The notes: generated from the sequence alone by a model not told the origin. A DNA stretch of 64,000 nt from Sedimenticola thiotaurini (GCF_001007875.1 NZ_CP011412.1:124001-188000), one strand, 5' to 3'; positions 53,942-63,836 are shown, counted from the first letter of the stretch. A program made the numbers and translations.

Positions 53942-54666
53942 GACAGGGCCTCCTGTTTGAAGTTGTCGGTAGTCGACCAGGCCCCCGGAGTGCCTTCGAT
54001 CTTATGCTGCAGACGACTGTCCAGTCCGATGTAATAGACCTGCGGACTGGTGCCCAATTCCGGTTTCAGCCCCTTGGTCTGGAAGCGGCTTAGCAGTTGT
54101 GACACTTCACTGTGGGGGTCTCTGATGTTGCCAAAGATGCGTGCACCACCGACGCAGGTCTCCACACAGGCTGGTAACAATCCGGCCTCAACGCGGTGGA
54201 CGCAGAAGGTGCATTTGTCGGCGGTGTGGGTCTCATGGTTGATGAAGCGGGCATCGTAGGGGCAGGCCTGAACACAGTAGGCGCATCCCACGCAACGGGT
54301 GTTGTCCACCACCACAATGCCATCGTCCCGTTGATAGGTGGCCTGCACCGGGCAGACCGGTATACAGGGCGGATTCTCACAGTGGTTGCAGAGCCGCGGT
54401 AGCATGGCACTGCGGGGTTTGTTCTCCTTCTCCACTTCATACTGGTTCACCAGGGTGCGGAACTGGTTGTCCGGAACCCGGTTTTCCGTGGAACAGGCCA
54501 CCGTACAGGCCTGACAACCGATGCACTTGCGCAGATCCACAACCATCACCCAACGGGGGGAGTCCGGGTCGGTTTCTGTCGATTGAGCGGCTGATGCTTT
54601 GCCCAACACCGGGGCGGTTACGGTGGTCGCGACCGTGGCCAGGAATTTTCTTCGAGAGCTGTCCAT
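53938..54666 (-). CDS. ttrB: Tetrathionate reductase iron-sulfur subunit TtrB
   Basis: 242 aa from the ATG at 54666; an upstream start at 54801 lacks support because it would displace the Tat signal. SSRRKFLATVATTV is the twin-arginine signal. Cysteines for four [4Fe-4S] clusters occur in CIGCQACTVAC (about 55-65), CNHCENPPCIPVCP (about 105-118), CVGCAYCVQACP (about 138-149) and CTFCVHR...ACVETC (about 164-183). It shuttles electrons between TtrC and TtrA on the periplasmic side. The first gene of the structural group, with a candidate TtrR site 100 bp upstream. Confidence 0.93.
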   Translation of the reverse strand: MDSSRRKFLATVATTVTAPVLGKASAAQSTETDPDSPRWVMVVDLRKCIGCQACTVACSTENRVPDNQFRTLVNQYEVEKENKPRSAMLPRLCNHCENPPCIPVCPVQATYQRDDGIVVVDNTRCVGCAYCVQACPYDARFINHETHTADKCTFCVHRVEAGLLPACVETCVGGARIFGNIRDPHSEVSQLLSRFQTKGLKPELGTSPQVYYIGLDSRLQHKIEGTPGAWSTTDNFKQEALS

Positions 54667-54766
54667 TTTGATACCCTTTTGATCGACGCCATGAATGCAC
54701 ACGGAGTGCTTTCTTCTGGTAATAAGGCTACATCCAGCTAAACCTTTAAAAAATTGTGGATAGCCG

Positions 54767-54786
54767 TATTGTGGGAAACCGAAACA
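54767..54786 (-). promoter_or_regulatory. Candidate TtrR-binding motif upstream of ttrB
   Basis: TATTGTGGGAAACCGAAACA on the plus strand matches the ttrS upstream motif at 18 of 20 positions. It lies about 100 bp before the ttrB start. Confidence 0.55.
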
Positions 54787-54895
54787 AATCCGCATTCCCA
54801 TGACACTGGAGGGTGAGAGGCGGGTGGCAGATTACCGCTCGGTGGGGAGAAGCTGCTGTTGGGGTATCGTCGGCAGGCAGGTTGGATCGTTCCGG

Positions 54896-55519
54896 TTACT
54901 CGGCGACGTCCGGTGTCAGGGTCTGTTGCATCATCACCAGGTCGGCCACGGAGGCGGCTTCCATCTTCTCCATGACCCGATGGCGATGGACCTCTACCGT
55001 CCGTTCCACCACGCCCAGTTCGGCAGCGATCACCTTGTTGGCGCAGCCGGAGACAATCAGTCCCATCACTTCTCGTTCCCGGGGTGTGAGCCGTTCAAAC
55101 CGGGTCTTGATGTCATCCAGGCGGATTTTTTGTGAGTAGGCGGCGCGGCTCTTCAGCATCGCCTCCCTTACCTTCTCCACCAGTTGCGGGCCATTGACCG
55201 GTTTCTGGACGAAATAGAAGGCGCCATGGCTCATGGCCCGCACCGCCATGGGTACATCGCCATGGCCGGTGAGGATGATGATCTGCAGGGTACTCTCCTG
55301 GGCCACCAGGTGTTCGAGCAGTTGCATGCCGCTCATTCCCGGCATGCGCACATCCAGGATCAGCACACCGACGCTGATCGGCTCCAGATCGGCCAGAAAG
55401 GCCTCCGCTGAATCGTAGCTGCGGGCGGCGATGTCCACCGCTTCCAGCAACCAGGTGAGGGAGGAGCGGATAGAGGCATCATCATCGATGATATGGACCA
55501 GTTCGGGATCATTCGGCAT
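54896..55519 (-). CDS. ttrR: Tetrathionate response regulator TtrR (FixJ/LuxR type)
   Basis: 207 aa from the ATG at 55519. The receiver domain (1-125) has acidic pocket DDD at 12-14, phosphorylation site Asp56 (LILDVRMPGMSG) and Lys in FVQKP. A LuxR-type helix-turn-helix (about 140-200, LTPREREVMGLIVSGCANKVIAAELGV) binds DNA. It activates ttrBCA when tetrathionate is sensed by TtrS. It overlaps the end of ttrS by 11 bp. Confidence 0.93.
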   Translation of the reverse strand: MPNDPELVHIIDDDASIRSSLTWLLEAVDIAARSYDSAEAFLADLEPISVGVLILDVRMPGMSGMQLLEHLVAQESTLQIIILTGHGDVPMAVRAMSHGAFYFVQKPVNGPQLVEKVREAMLKSRAAYSQKIRLDDIKTRFERLTPREREVMGLIVSGCANKVIAAELGVVERTVEVHRHRVMEKMEAASVADLVMMQQTLTPDVAE

Positions 55520-57377
55520 CACAGGCCTCCTTGTGGACGGGTAACAGGATGGAGAAACAGGCCCCCGGATGGACATCGTCGATCACCCGGATGGTGCCGC
55601 CATGGGATTCCACGATCGACTGGCTCAGTGACAGGCCCAGACCCATGCCATCCGAAGTAGTGGTGAAAAAGGGTTCAAACAGATGAGGCTTGCTGTCGGG
55701 ATCAATGCCGGGGCCGAAATCACGTACATCGATGTGCACCATCCCTTCGTCCGGGTCGTGGCGGGTACTCAGCTCTATCCGCAGCCGTTCCGCCGGCAGA
55801 CCCTTCAGGGCGTCGGCGGCGTTGCGCAGCAGATTGATAATGACCTGCTGAAGCTGGATGGTTTCACTGCATACCGGTGGAAGATCCTCCTGCAGATCGC
55901 GCGACAGGCTGATACCACGCTTGTTGGCTTCCGCGTTGAACAGCTCCATGGCATCACGCACCGCCCCATTGATGTCGGTGGGACGGCAGAGGGCGTGCTC
56001 CTTACGCAGAAATCCGCGCAAGCGCTGGATGATGGCTCCGGCCCGCTCCGCTTCCGACACCATGCGCTGGATAATCTCCCGCAACTCATCCTGGGTGATG
56101 CGGCCTGACTCCAGGCGCCAGATACAGCCCTGGGCATAACTGCTGATGGCTGACAGGGGTTGGTTGAGCTCATGGGCCAGGCCGCTGGCCAGTTCCCCGG
56201 CGGTGCTGACCCGTACCACATGGGCCAGTTCATTCTGTTGACTCAACAGTTTCTGCTCGGCCTGCTGCCGCTCGTTCATCTCTGTCTGTAAACGGGTGTT
56301 GGCCTCGGTCAACTGGGTGGTTCGTACCCGCACGAGCTGTTCAACCCGATACACATGCCATAGCCACCAGGCTACCCCCATGAAGGCGATCAGAAACCAC
56401 TGCCAGTATCGGGACCAGAGCAGGTTAACGGTAGGCTGGCGCATCCATTCGTAGGGGCCGACCTGCAGCTCCCGAAACAGGTCGTGGACCGCCTGGTACT
56501 CCACCGGAATGGTCCAGCCGGAGTACTCTCCGGCGATGGCGGCGCGATGATTTCGGGGCATGGCCAGCAGTGTCATGGTGAGCCGTTTGGCCAATCGATC
56601 GGATGTGTTGGCCAGTTTGGCCAGCGGCCAGTCGGGATAGCCGGGGGTGCTTACCCGGCATTGGCCGCTGCTGTCCATGCCTTCGTTCAGCACCCGGAAA
56701 TCGGCCATGTTGATCAGGCCTGCCCTGTCCATCTTCTCCAGCAGACAGCCCCGCACAATGCCTGCATCCACCAGGCCGGACTGAACCGATGTGACGATGT
56801 TGTCCAGGGGAAAACCGCTGAACACCAGTTCCGACAGATCGGCGAAGGGATCCAGACCATGGCGCTGCATTTCACCCCAGGCCAGTTGAAATCCGCCGAA
56901 GGCGTTTGCACTGACGGCCATGACGCTCTGGTGTTTCAGGTCGCTCAGCTCCCGCAGATCCTCCCGGTCGGCCCGGACCAGGATGGTGGAGTAGGTGCGC
57001 TCGCTGGGGGATTGATCGGGAAAACGCTGTAGCGTGGCGATTCTGCTGACGCCGTAGCGGTACTCGAGATCGACGTAGTTGCCGGGGTTGGTGATTATAA
57101 AACTGACCTGATCGGTCTGGACGGCCTGTTCCATCTGCTCCAGGGTGAGGGGTTCCAGGGTGAAATTGACCCCGGGCACCGCCAGGCTCAGATAGTCGAT
57201 GGTGGGCCCCCAGTTTTTCTCCGTTTGCTGATCACCGCGAAACGCCAGTACACCGATTTTCAACGGTTGTCCGGAGTCCCGGCCACCTTTCTCATCGGCA
57301 CCGATCGACCCGGCCCAGAGTACGACCAGGCAGATCAGCAGACGGTGGATAAGGCTAACGGGGGTTCGTGAAATCAT
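55509..57377 (-). CDS. ttrS: Tetrathionate sensor histidine kinase TtrS
   Basis: 622 aa from the ATG at 57377 (a longer frame opens at 57410). A signal/first helix is followed by a periplasmic PhnD-like substrate-binding domain (about 40-295: LKIGVLAFRGDQQTEKNWGP), a membrane helix (near 325), a coiled coil, and a kinase core with the phospho-histidine in LAHELNQPLSAISSYA and ATP site DFGPGIDPD / GMGLGLSLSQSIVESHGG. The periplasmic domain binds tetrathionate in characterised homologues. It overlaps ttrR, so both are translated from one message. Confidence 0.93.
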   Translation of the reverse strand: MISRTPVSLIHRLLICLVVLWAGSIGADEKGGRDSGQPLKIGVLAFRGDQQTEKNWGPTIDYLSLAVPGVNFTLEPLTLEQMEQAVQTDQVSFIITNPGNYVDLEYRYGVSRIATLQRFPDQSPSERTYSTILVRADREDLRELSDLKHQSVMAVSANAFGGFQLAWGEMQRHGLDPFADLSELVFSGFPLDNIVTSVQSGLVDAGIVRGCLLEKMDRAGLINMADFRVLNEGMDSSGQCRVSTPGYPDWPLAKLANTSDRLAKRLTMTLLAMPRNHRAAIAGEYSGWTIPVEYQAVHDLFRELQVGPYEWMRQPTVNLLWSRYWQWFLIAFMGVAWWLWHVYRVEQLVRVRTTQLTEANTRLQTEMNERQQAEQKLLSQQNELAHVVRVSTAGELASGLAHELNQPLSAISSYAQGCIWRLESGRITQDELREIIQRMVSEAERAGAIIQRLRGFLRKEHALCRPTDINGAVRDAMELFNAEANKRGISLSRDLQEDLPPVCSETIQLQQVIINLLRNAADALKGLPAERLRIELSTRHDPDEGMVHIDVRDFGPGIDPDSKPHLFEPFFTTTSDGMGLGLSLSQSIVESHGGTIRVIDDVHPGACFSILLPVHKEACDAE

Positions 57378-57436
57378 GATCCTTACTGTCACAGCACTTC
57401 GGCAGACCAACCATAAGTGAGACCCATTTGGTAGCC

Positions 57437-57456
57437 TATTGGGGAAAACCGAAACA
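57437..57456 (-). promoter_or_regulatory. Candidate TtrR-binding motif upstream of ttrS
   Basis: TATTGGGGAAAACCGAAACA on the plus strand, 60 bp before the ttrS start, matches the copy before ttrB at 18 of 20 positions, and TAGCC precedes both. This suggests autoregulation. Confidence 0.55.
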
Positions 57457-57512
57457 GCTGTGTTTGCCGGGGAGCCCTGTGCGCCCGGTGACGGGTCCCA
57501 TGCGCGCCAGGG

Positions 57513-59906
57513 CTAATCCCGGGGTTCCCCGTCCAAGCTCTGTCCCGCATAGTGCAGCCGCAGGGTGATCCATTCGGCAAGCCTGAGCTGGATAAGATAG
57601 TTGATGCTGCCCTCCGGGAACAGACCCTCTTCGTCCGGGACCCCTGCCGGCAGGCCGGTCAGCAACTCCATCGCCTGTTCCACATGTTCTACCGCGTAAA
57701 CCTTGAACAGACCCGCTTCAGCGGCCTCAACGATCTCCTGTTTCAGCATCAGGTCCTTAACGTTCGCAGTGGGGATGATGACGCCATGCTCCCGGGTCAA
57801 GCCCCGTGCCTGGCAGATATCGAAAAAGCCCTCAATTTTCTGGCACACCCCACCGATGGCCTGCATCTGGCCGTGCTGGTTAACGGAGCCGGTAATGGCC
57901 AGAGACTGTTTCAGCGGTATATCACCCATGGCCGATAACAGCGCGCACAGCTCGGCGGCCGAGGCGCTGTCGCCCTCAATGGTCCCGTAGGTCTGTTCGA
58001 ATACCAGGCTGGCGGTGACCGAGAGCAGTTGGTTCTTGGCATAACGCTGGCCGATGTAGGAGGAGAGGATCATCACTCCTTTCGAGTGAATGGGGCCGCC
58101 CTGTTTGGTTTCCCGTTCGATATCGATGAATTCACCGCCACCCATGCGGGCGGTGGCACTGATGCGGGTCGGCGCACCGAAGGCGTGATCCCCCAGTTGC
58201 AGGTAGGTCAGGCCGTTGATCTGGGCCAACTGGATACCGCTGGTGTCGATACGCAGGGTGCCATCCAGAATTGCTTCCTGCAGCTGCTCCTCGTACTGGT
58301 TGTTGCGGAATCGCCGGGCCTGGATGGCCGCCTCCACATCCATCCGCTCAATCTGTTTGCTGTCGCGCAGCCCGGCCCGGTGATCGGCTTCCAGCAGCAG
58401 CTCCAGCAGGCTGCTCATCCTGAGGGAGATTTTGTCCCCGTTGCTGGAGAGGCGTACCAGCTGTTCGATGATCCGGGCCACCCCGTCCCGCTGGATCGCC
58501 CGAATGCCCTCTCTCTTCTGCAGGGTGGCGATCAGGCGGGCATAGAGCAGCTCGTTTTCGTGCTCCCTGGGCAGCTGCTCAGCGAAGTCGGCGGATACTT
58601 TGAACAGCAGGCCGAACTCCGGATCGTACTCTTTCAGCAGATAGAACAGGCTCCGGCTGCCGATCAATACCACCTTCAGGTCCAGCGGAATGGTTTCCGG
58701 CTCAAGCGATATAGTACTGATCAGGCTCAGCTGGCGTTCCAGGGATTCGATACGAATCTCCCGGGAGCGGAGCGCCCGTTTCAGCCCTTCCCAGGCAAAA
58801 GGGTTGGTTAACACCTTCTCTGCATCCAGCATCAGGAAGCCGCCGTTGGCCCGGTGCAGGGCGCCCTGCTTGATCAGGGTGAAGTCGGTCTGCAGGGCGC
58901 CAAAACGCGCCTGGTGTTCAATGCGTCCCAGCAGGTTCTGGTAAGTGGGATTGTCCTCAAAAAGCACCGGTGCACCCTGGGTATCCCCATTGTCCACCAG
59001 TACGTTGACCCGGTAGCGGGTGAACTCCGGATCCTGGGCGGTAAAGCTCTTTTCGTTGGACTCGCCAGCCTGGCGGAAGATATCCACGTTCTCGATAATA
59101 TCTTGCTTGGCCTGCTCCAGGTAGGTGCTGATCTTGCTGTTGTCCCGGTAACGTTGCACCAGTTCATTGATGAATTCGGTAACCGTCAGCTGCATGGTCT
59201 CCCGGTTCAGTTGACTGAAGCGCTGCTGCATCTCCCGTTGCCATTCCGGCACGTGGCTCATGCTCTCCTTGAGCGCCTGTTTCATGGTTTCGATGCTGTT
59301 ACCCAGTCGGGCCTGCTCCTCCTCCGGCAGTTGCTTGAACTCTTCCTGTGAGAGTATCTTGCCGTCTTTCTGCGCCGCCAGGGTGAAGCCGGAAGGGCCC
59401 TGCATCAGCTTCACATCCAGCCGCTCGGCTTCCTCGCCGAGCCGCTGCACCATGGCGCTTTCCCGCCGGCTGAAGTCCTCCTGGATCTCCCGGGCCTGGC
59501 GCTGGTATTCGTCCCCCCGGAAGGCCGCCGGAATCGCCTTGATCAGGTTGTCAATCAGCTGTTCCATATCCCGGCTCAGCAGCCGGCCCATGCCGGCAGG
59601 GATGCCCAGGGCGGTCGGTTTGTGTGGGTCCTGAAAATTGGCTACGTAGCACCAGTCCAGGGGGACGGCAGTATCCATGGATTGTTTGATCAGAGATTCA
59701 TGCACCAGGGTGTGGCGGCCCAGGCCGTTGGATCCCATCACGTAGAGGTTGTAACCGGAGTGGGGCATGTCGACACCGAACCTGATGGACTCAATGACCC
59801 GCTCCTGACCGATGGTTTCGGACAGGTGCTCCAACTCTTCAGTCGTTTCAAAGGTCAGCAGGTCGGGATTGCACGCATGATAGAGCTGCGCTGGCTTCAA
59901 CAACAT
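57513..59906 (-). CDS. Lon-family AAA protease (LonB/YcbZ-like)
   Basis: 797 aa. The N-terminal half is the AAA-like domain of bacterial LonB/YcbZ proteins (VMGSNGLGRHTLVHESL near residues 55-72, with a coiled insertion at 120-260). The S16 protease domain at the C-terminus has Ser647 (GDSASAAE) and Lys690 (CQKIEGFF) as the catalytic dyad. Such cytoplasmic proteases lack the LonA substrate-binding domain; substrates are unknown. The ribosome-binding site AAGGAGT precedes the ATG. It is a separate unit between ttrS and the divergent TIR gene. Confidence 0.92.
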   Translation of the reverse strand: MLLKPAQLYHACNPDLLTFETTEELEHLSETIGQERVIESIRFGVDMPHSGYNLYVMGSNGLGRHTLVHESLIKQSMDTAVPLDWCYVANFQDPHKPTALGIPAGMGRLLSRDMEQLIDNLIKAIPAAFRGDEYQRQAREIQEDFSRRESAMVQRLGEEAERLDVKLMQGPSGFTLAAQKDGKILSQEEFKQLPEEEQARLGNSIETMKQALKESMSHVPEWQREMQQRFSQLNRETMQLTVTEFINELVQRYRDNSKISTYLEQAKQDIIENVDIFRQAGESNEKSFTAQDPEFTRYRVNVLVDNGDTQGAPVLFEDNPTYQNLLGRIEHQARFGALQTDFTLIKQGALHRANGGFLMLDAEKVLTNPFAWEGLKRALRSREIRIESLERQLSLISTISLEPETIPLDLKVVLIGSRSLFYLLKEYDPEFGLLFKVSADFAEQLPREHENELLYARLIATLQKREGIRAIQRDGVARIIEQLVRLSSNGDKISLRMSSLLELLLEADHRAGLRDSKQIERMDVEAAIQARRFRNNQYEEQLQEAILDGTLRIDTSGIQLAQINGLTYLQLGDHAFGAPTRISATARMGGGEFIDIERETKQGGPIHSKGVMILSSYIGQRYAKNQLLSVTASLVFEQTYGTIEGDSASAAELCALLSAMGDIPLKQSLAITGSVNQHGQMQAIGGVCQKIEGFFDICQARGLTREHGVIIPTANVKDLMLKQEIVEAAEAGLFKVYAVEHVEQAMELLTGLPAGVPDEEGLFPEGSINYLIQLRLAEWITLRLHYAGQSLDGEPRD

Positions 59907-60205
59907 GTATGGGACTCCTTGCTCCGGTCTACCGGTTGCCCTGGCAGTGGCGCGTTGGCAACCGGCTTGAGAAAAAATGGCGTTGTGTAACTCCGTTGGT
60001 TCGGCTAAAGGATACGCGGTGTGGAGGGGTGGGCGCCATGATGGAGCGCAACTCTTTGAATTTTCAGGCCGGATTAGGTCGTTGAGTGATGCCAGGGACG
60101 TGGAGTGGTGCTGCTGTTGTGCTGTTCAGCGGTCAAGAATTCTCTCTGATTCCCCCGGTTTCTCCTATGCTTGAATGACAACCGGGATATGCAACCGTCA
60201 GTGTG

Positions 60206-62338
60206 ATGGGGGCCGGGCCATTGGAGAAACCGTGGGGGTGTCGGGTCTTGGACGGGATTTTTATCAGCTATAGACGTGAAGATTCCGCCGGCTATGCCGG
60301 TCGCCTGTACGACAGGTTAGCGGCCCATTTCGGAGCGGAGCGTGTCTTCATGGATGTGGAGGGTATCGCGCCCGGCACCGATTTTGTTGACGCGATCGAG
60401 CGTGCCGTCACCTCCTGCAAGGTGTTGATCGTACTGATCGGCAAGGAGTGGACTGCTATCCAGGACAACAGCGGTCGCCGTCGCCTGGATGATCCGAACG
60501 ACTTTATTCGCCTGGAGACCAGTACCGCTCTGAAACGGGATATCCGGGTAGTGCCGGTGCTGGTGGAAGGGGCACTGATGCCACGTGCCGATGAACTGCC
60601 CGATGAGCTGTCCGGGCTGAGTCGCCGCCAGGCTATTGAAGTCAGCCACAAACAGTGGGAGGCGAGCACCGGCAACCTGATCGAAGCGCTGGATAAGATC
60701 TACTTTCCGGATGCCGTGGTCGAGCCATCACCGACAACTGCCGGATCCGAAGAGACGGACTTCGAAACATCGCCACCACCGCCACCCCCCCGGTGGCGCT
60801 GGTTGGCTGTGGGCGTGATTTTGCTTCTGGTCGGAGGATGGCTGGCGGAACGCTGGTTGTTACCTGGTGACAACGGCGATGATGTAACGATTAATGCCAT
60901 CACCCGGGAAGCACAGGTGCCCATCGTCACGCCGGAGACGGGGCAGGTGGATGTGCCGTCCCGGACAACCGATCCAGCTGAGGACGCCTCATCCGAACAG
61001 AAACCGGTCACTGAACCCGTGGTGATTGCTGCCGGTCCCACGCCGGAGATCGATCACCCAGCTGATCCAAAGCCTGGTCGGTTGGAGGTTGACCCCCGCC
61101 AGGTGGACCTTGGAACCATTACCCTGGGTACACAGGACTCGGCGCTGATCAGATTGAGAAACAGCGGCGATGGGGATCTGCCGGTTCCCGGGCTGGAGGG
61201 GACCAAGGTGGCGGGACTCACCATTGTTCAGCACTGTCCCGAGGTACTGGCTCCGGGCCAGAGTTGCCGGGTGGAACTGGTAGTGAAACCGCTTAAAACC
61301 GGACCGCTGAATATCCGCTTTGGGATCCAGTCGGTGAATGAGACGCCGCTGTCGGTTGCCCTGATCGGCCAGGTGGTGGAAAAGGTCGTGCCACCGGTCA
61401 AGGAACCGATCCTGGCGTCTCCCGGACCGCCAACCGTAGTATCCAAACCCGACCCACCACCAGAGCCGAAAATTCTCCGCTTTGGCAGCAAGGTGAGTGG
61501 TAAGGCTGTTGAACTCTGCTACCGGACCGCCAATGCGGAGCAGGCCACCATCAGCCCCCGGCCAGGCCGCCTGAAAAATCCCCATCGCGGTTGCGTGACG
61601 GTTTCCATCACCGAACGAACCACCTTCAGAATCGTTGTCCAGGGTGCGGATCGTCGCGCCTCGGACAGCCTGGTGGCGACCCCGGAGAGCCCACCTGCGC
61701 CAGTGGTCACACCGGAGGCCACGGCCGGGGATGGGGGCGTCGGCGATCCCGTGAACAACCGTTTGCCCAACGTGGGGGATCAGTGGACCTACCGGATTCG
61801 CGGGCGCTGGGCATCTTCACCCAAACAGACCGTCCGGGTGTCGTTAGTGTCTGTCACCTCCGCTGGGGTCGGGGAGCAGTTGTCACGGCTTGAAGCGGAC
61901 TCGAACCGTAACCTGGGCCAGCGGCAGGTGCGCGGGCCGGTGGCCTATGTGACCCAGTCTCCCCACTTAGGTGGCGAGTTCAGTCCCTATCTGAATGCCT
62001 ATGGAGGTGTCACGGCCCAATCAGAGTGGCAAGGCATACCCACCCCGGACATCAACAGTTTCTGGACCAAATGGTACAGCACCGGCAAGGTGGAGGGGCG
62101 GGAATCGGTAACACTGCCAGCGGGTACTTACGATGCACTCAAGCTGGAGATCTGGAGTGCCCGGGCCGCCTCCGGTGGCCGGACACAAAAGGATGCGGAA
62201 CCGGTGCGGATCCGATACGAGATCTGGTACGCGGCCGGGATCAAACGTTATGTGAAGATGGTGCGCACCACTACAGCGGCGTCCGGGCAGCGCATCAATA
62301 CCGATACCTTTGAGTTGCTCGACTATCAACAGCGGTGA
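60206..62338 (+). CDS. Membrane-anchored TIR-domain protein with Ig-like and C-terminal extracytoplasmic domains
   Basis: About 710 aa; ATG 60206 is preceded by an in-frame GTG, and TTG 60248, just before DGIFISYRRED, is also possible. A cytoplasmic TIR domain spans about residues 17-168 and keeps the conserved Glu near 105 (FIRLETSTAL), the position of the NADase glutamate. A Pro-rich linker precedes one membrane helix (about 200-217). Beyond it come an acidic linker, an ASPM/Hydin-type Ig-like domain (about 292-395), a second small domain and a C-terminal region (about 525-705) resembling DUF3108-type folds. Membrane-tethered bacterial TIR proteins are poorly understood; signalling or defence are guesses. 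Confidence 0.82.
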   Translation: MGAGPLEKPWGCRVLDGIFISYRREDSAGYAGRLYDRLAAHFGAERVFMDVEGIAPGTDFVDAIERAVTSCKVLIVLIGKEWTAIQDNSGRRRLDDPNDFIRLETSTALKRDIRVVPVLVEGALMPRADELPDELSGLSRRQAIEVSHKQWEASTGNLIEALDKIYFPDAVVEPSPTTAGSEETDFETSPPPPPPRWRWLAVGVILLLVGGWLAERWLLPGDNGDDVTINAITREAQVPIVTPETGQVDVPSRTTDPAEDASSEQKPVTEPVVIAAGPTPEIDHPADPKPGRLEVDPRQVDLGTITLGTQDSALIRLRNSGDGDLPVPGLEGTKVAGLTIVQHCPEVLAPGQSCRVELVVKPLKTGPLNIRFGIQSVNETPLSVALIGQVVEKVVPPVKEPILASPGPPTVVSKPDPPPEPKILRFGSKVSGKAVELCYRTANAEQATISPRPGRLKNPHRGCVTVSITERTTFRIVVQGADRRASDSLVATPESPPAPVVTPEATAGDGGVGDPVNNRLPNVGDQWTYRIRGRWASSPKQTVRVSLVSVTSAGVGEQLSRLEADSNRNLGQRQVRGPVAYVTQSPHLGGEFSPYLNAYGGVTAQSEWQGIPTPDINSFWTKWYSTGKVEGRESVTLPAGTYDALKLEIWSARAASGGRTQKDAEPVRIRYEIWYAAGIKRYVKMVRTTTAASGQRINTDTFELLDYQQR

Positions 62339-62399
62339 GATGTGGCAGCGGTGGTTGAGCCGGGAGCAAGCCGTCCCGGTCGGCCTTTGCTGGGCAGGA

Positions 62400-63836
62400 T
62401 TACTCGCGCTGTTGTCGCTTGATCCGTTCCCAGCGTTGCAGCGCATCGCGGCGGCTCCGGCTCAGATCCAGGATGGGCAGGGGATAGTCGAAGGGCTCAT
62501 CGCTGAGTCGGCCGCTATACAGTACGTTTTTCCCGGCCCCGGTCAGCTCCGGCAACCACCGCTTGATATAACGGCCTTCAGGGTCAAAGCGTTTGGCCTG
62601 GGTGGCCGGATTGAAGATGCGAAAATAGGGGGCAGCATCAACGCCACAGCCGGCGCTCCACTGCCAGCCCAGGCTGTTGTTGGCCAGGTCCGCATCCACC
62701 AGGGTATCCCAGAACCAGCGGGCACCCTGCAGCCAGTGAACGCCAAGGTTCTTGGTCAGCAGCGAGGCCACAAGCATCCTGACCCGGTTATGCATCCAGC
62801 CGGTCTGCCACAGCTCCCGCATACCGGCATCCACAATCGGGATACCGGTTTCACCCCGTTGCCATGCCTGCAACTCGGCATCCTGTTCGTCGTCAGCCTT
62901 CCAGGCCAGCTTTTCAAAGCGGCGGTCGAGCGATTGATTGGCGCTGCGGGGTGAGTGATAGAGGATATAGTGGGCGAATTCCCGCCAGCCGAGCTGGCTG
63001 TGGATTCGCTCCAGGTGGGTGACCGTGGCGGGTGACTGGTCAGCCTGCTGCCGCAAACCCCACAGAAGCTGGCGTGGCGAAATCTCGCCGAAGTGCAGAT
63101 GGGGCGACAGGCGGGAAGTGCCGTCACGGTCGGGAAAGTCCCGTAACCGGTCATAGGCCGGCAGTGCATGCAACAGAAACTGTTCCCAGCGCTCCAGGGC
63201 CGCCTGTTCGCCCGTTTGCCAGACGCTGTGAAATCCACCATCCCAGGGTATCCGGGGGAGCAGTGCCAGATCGCCGGGCGACAGGGTGGGCAGATCTTTC
63301 GATGGTGAACTGATCCGTCGGACAGGGGGTAGGGGAGGCGGTATCTGATGCAGCTGCCCGCTGACGGTTCGCCAGTAGGCGCCAAACACCTTATAGGGGG
63401 TGCCCTGGCCGGTCAGGATACTGGCCGGTTCGCTCAGCAGATTGGCGTTGAACGACTGGCAGGACAGACCCTGGCCGGTCAGCCTCTGCTTGATGTCACG
63501 GTCCCGGCTCATGCTGGTGGGATCGTAGTTGCGGTTCCAGAACAGGTGGGTGGCCCCGGTTTGCCGGACTATGTGCTGCAGCCGTTCCAGTGTGGGGCCC
63601 GTGGCGATGATCAGTTTCGCGCCCGCCTGATGCAGCTCCCGTTGCAGGGCGCAGAGACTGTGATGCAACCACCAGTTGCTGGCCCTGCCCGGAATCCAGG
63701 GCGCCGCCTCGTCGGGCGCGTGAATATAGAGCGGGATTACCCGGGCACACTGGTTCACCGCCGCCGTCAGGGCCGGATTGTCAGCCAGGCGCAAGTCCCT
63801 GCGAAACCAGACCAAAGCAGTATCGGTTCTGTCCAT
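62400..63836 (-). CDS. phrB: Deoxyribodipyrimidine photolyase (class I CPD)
   Basis: 478 aa from the ATG at 63836 (MDRTDTALVWFRRDLRLADN), preferred over 63854 because GGGGGAGA lies nine bases upstream. The N-terminal antenna domain (1-130) is followed by the FAD domain with WTGxR-type core (GMRELWQTGWMHNRVRM), the DADLANNSLGWQW segment holding the flavin Asn, and YFRIFNPATQAKRFDP. It repairs cyclobutane pyrimidine dimers using blue light. It converges on the TIR gene with a 61-bp gap. Confidence 0.95.
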   Translation of the reverse strand: MDRTDTALVWFRRDLRLADNPALTAAVNQCARVIPLYIHAPDEAAPWIPGRASNWWLHHSLCALQRELHQAGAKLIIATGPTLERLQHIVRQTGATHLFWNRNYDPTSMSRDRDIKQRLTGQGLSCQSFNANLLSEPASILTGQGTPYKVFGAYWRTVSGQLHQIPPPLPPVRRISSPSKDLPTLSPGDLALLPRIPWDGGFHSVWQTGEQAALERWEQFLLHALPAYDRLRDFPDRDGTSRLSPHLHFGEISPRQLLWGLRQQADQSPATVTHLERIHSQLGWREFAHYILYHSPRSANQSLDRRFEKLAWKADDEQDAELQAWQRGETGIPIVDAGMRELWQTGWMHNRVRMLVASLLTKNLGVHWLQGARWFWDTLVDADLANNSLGWQWSAGCGVDAAPYFRIFNPATQAKRFDPEGRYIKRWLPELTGAGKNVLYSGRLSDEPFDYPLPILDLSRSRRDALQRWERIKRQQRE

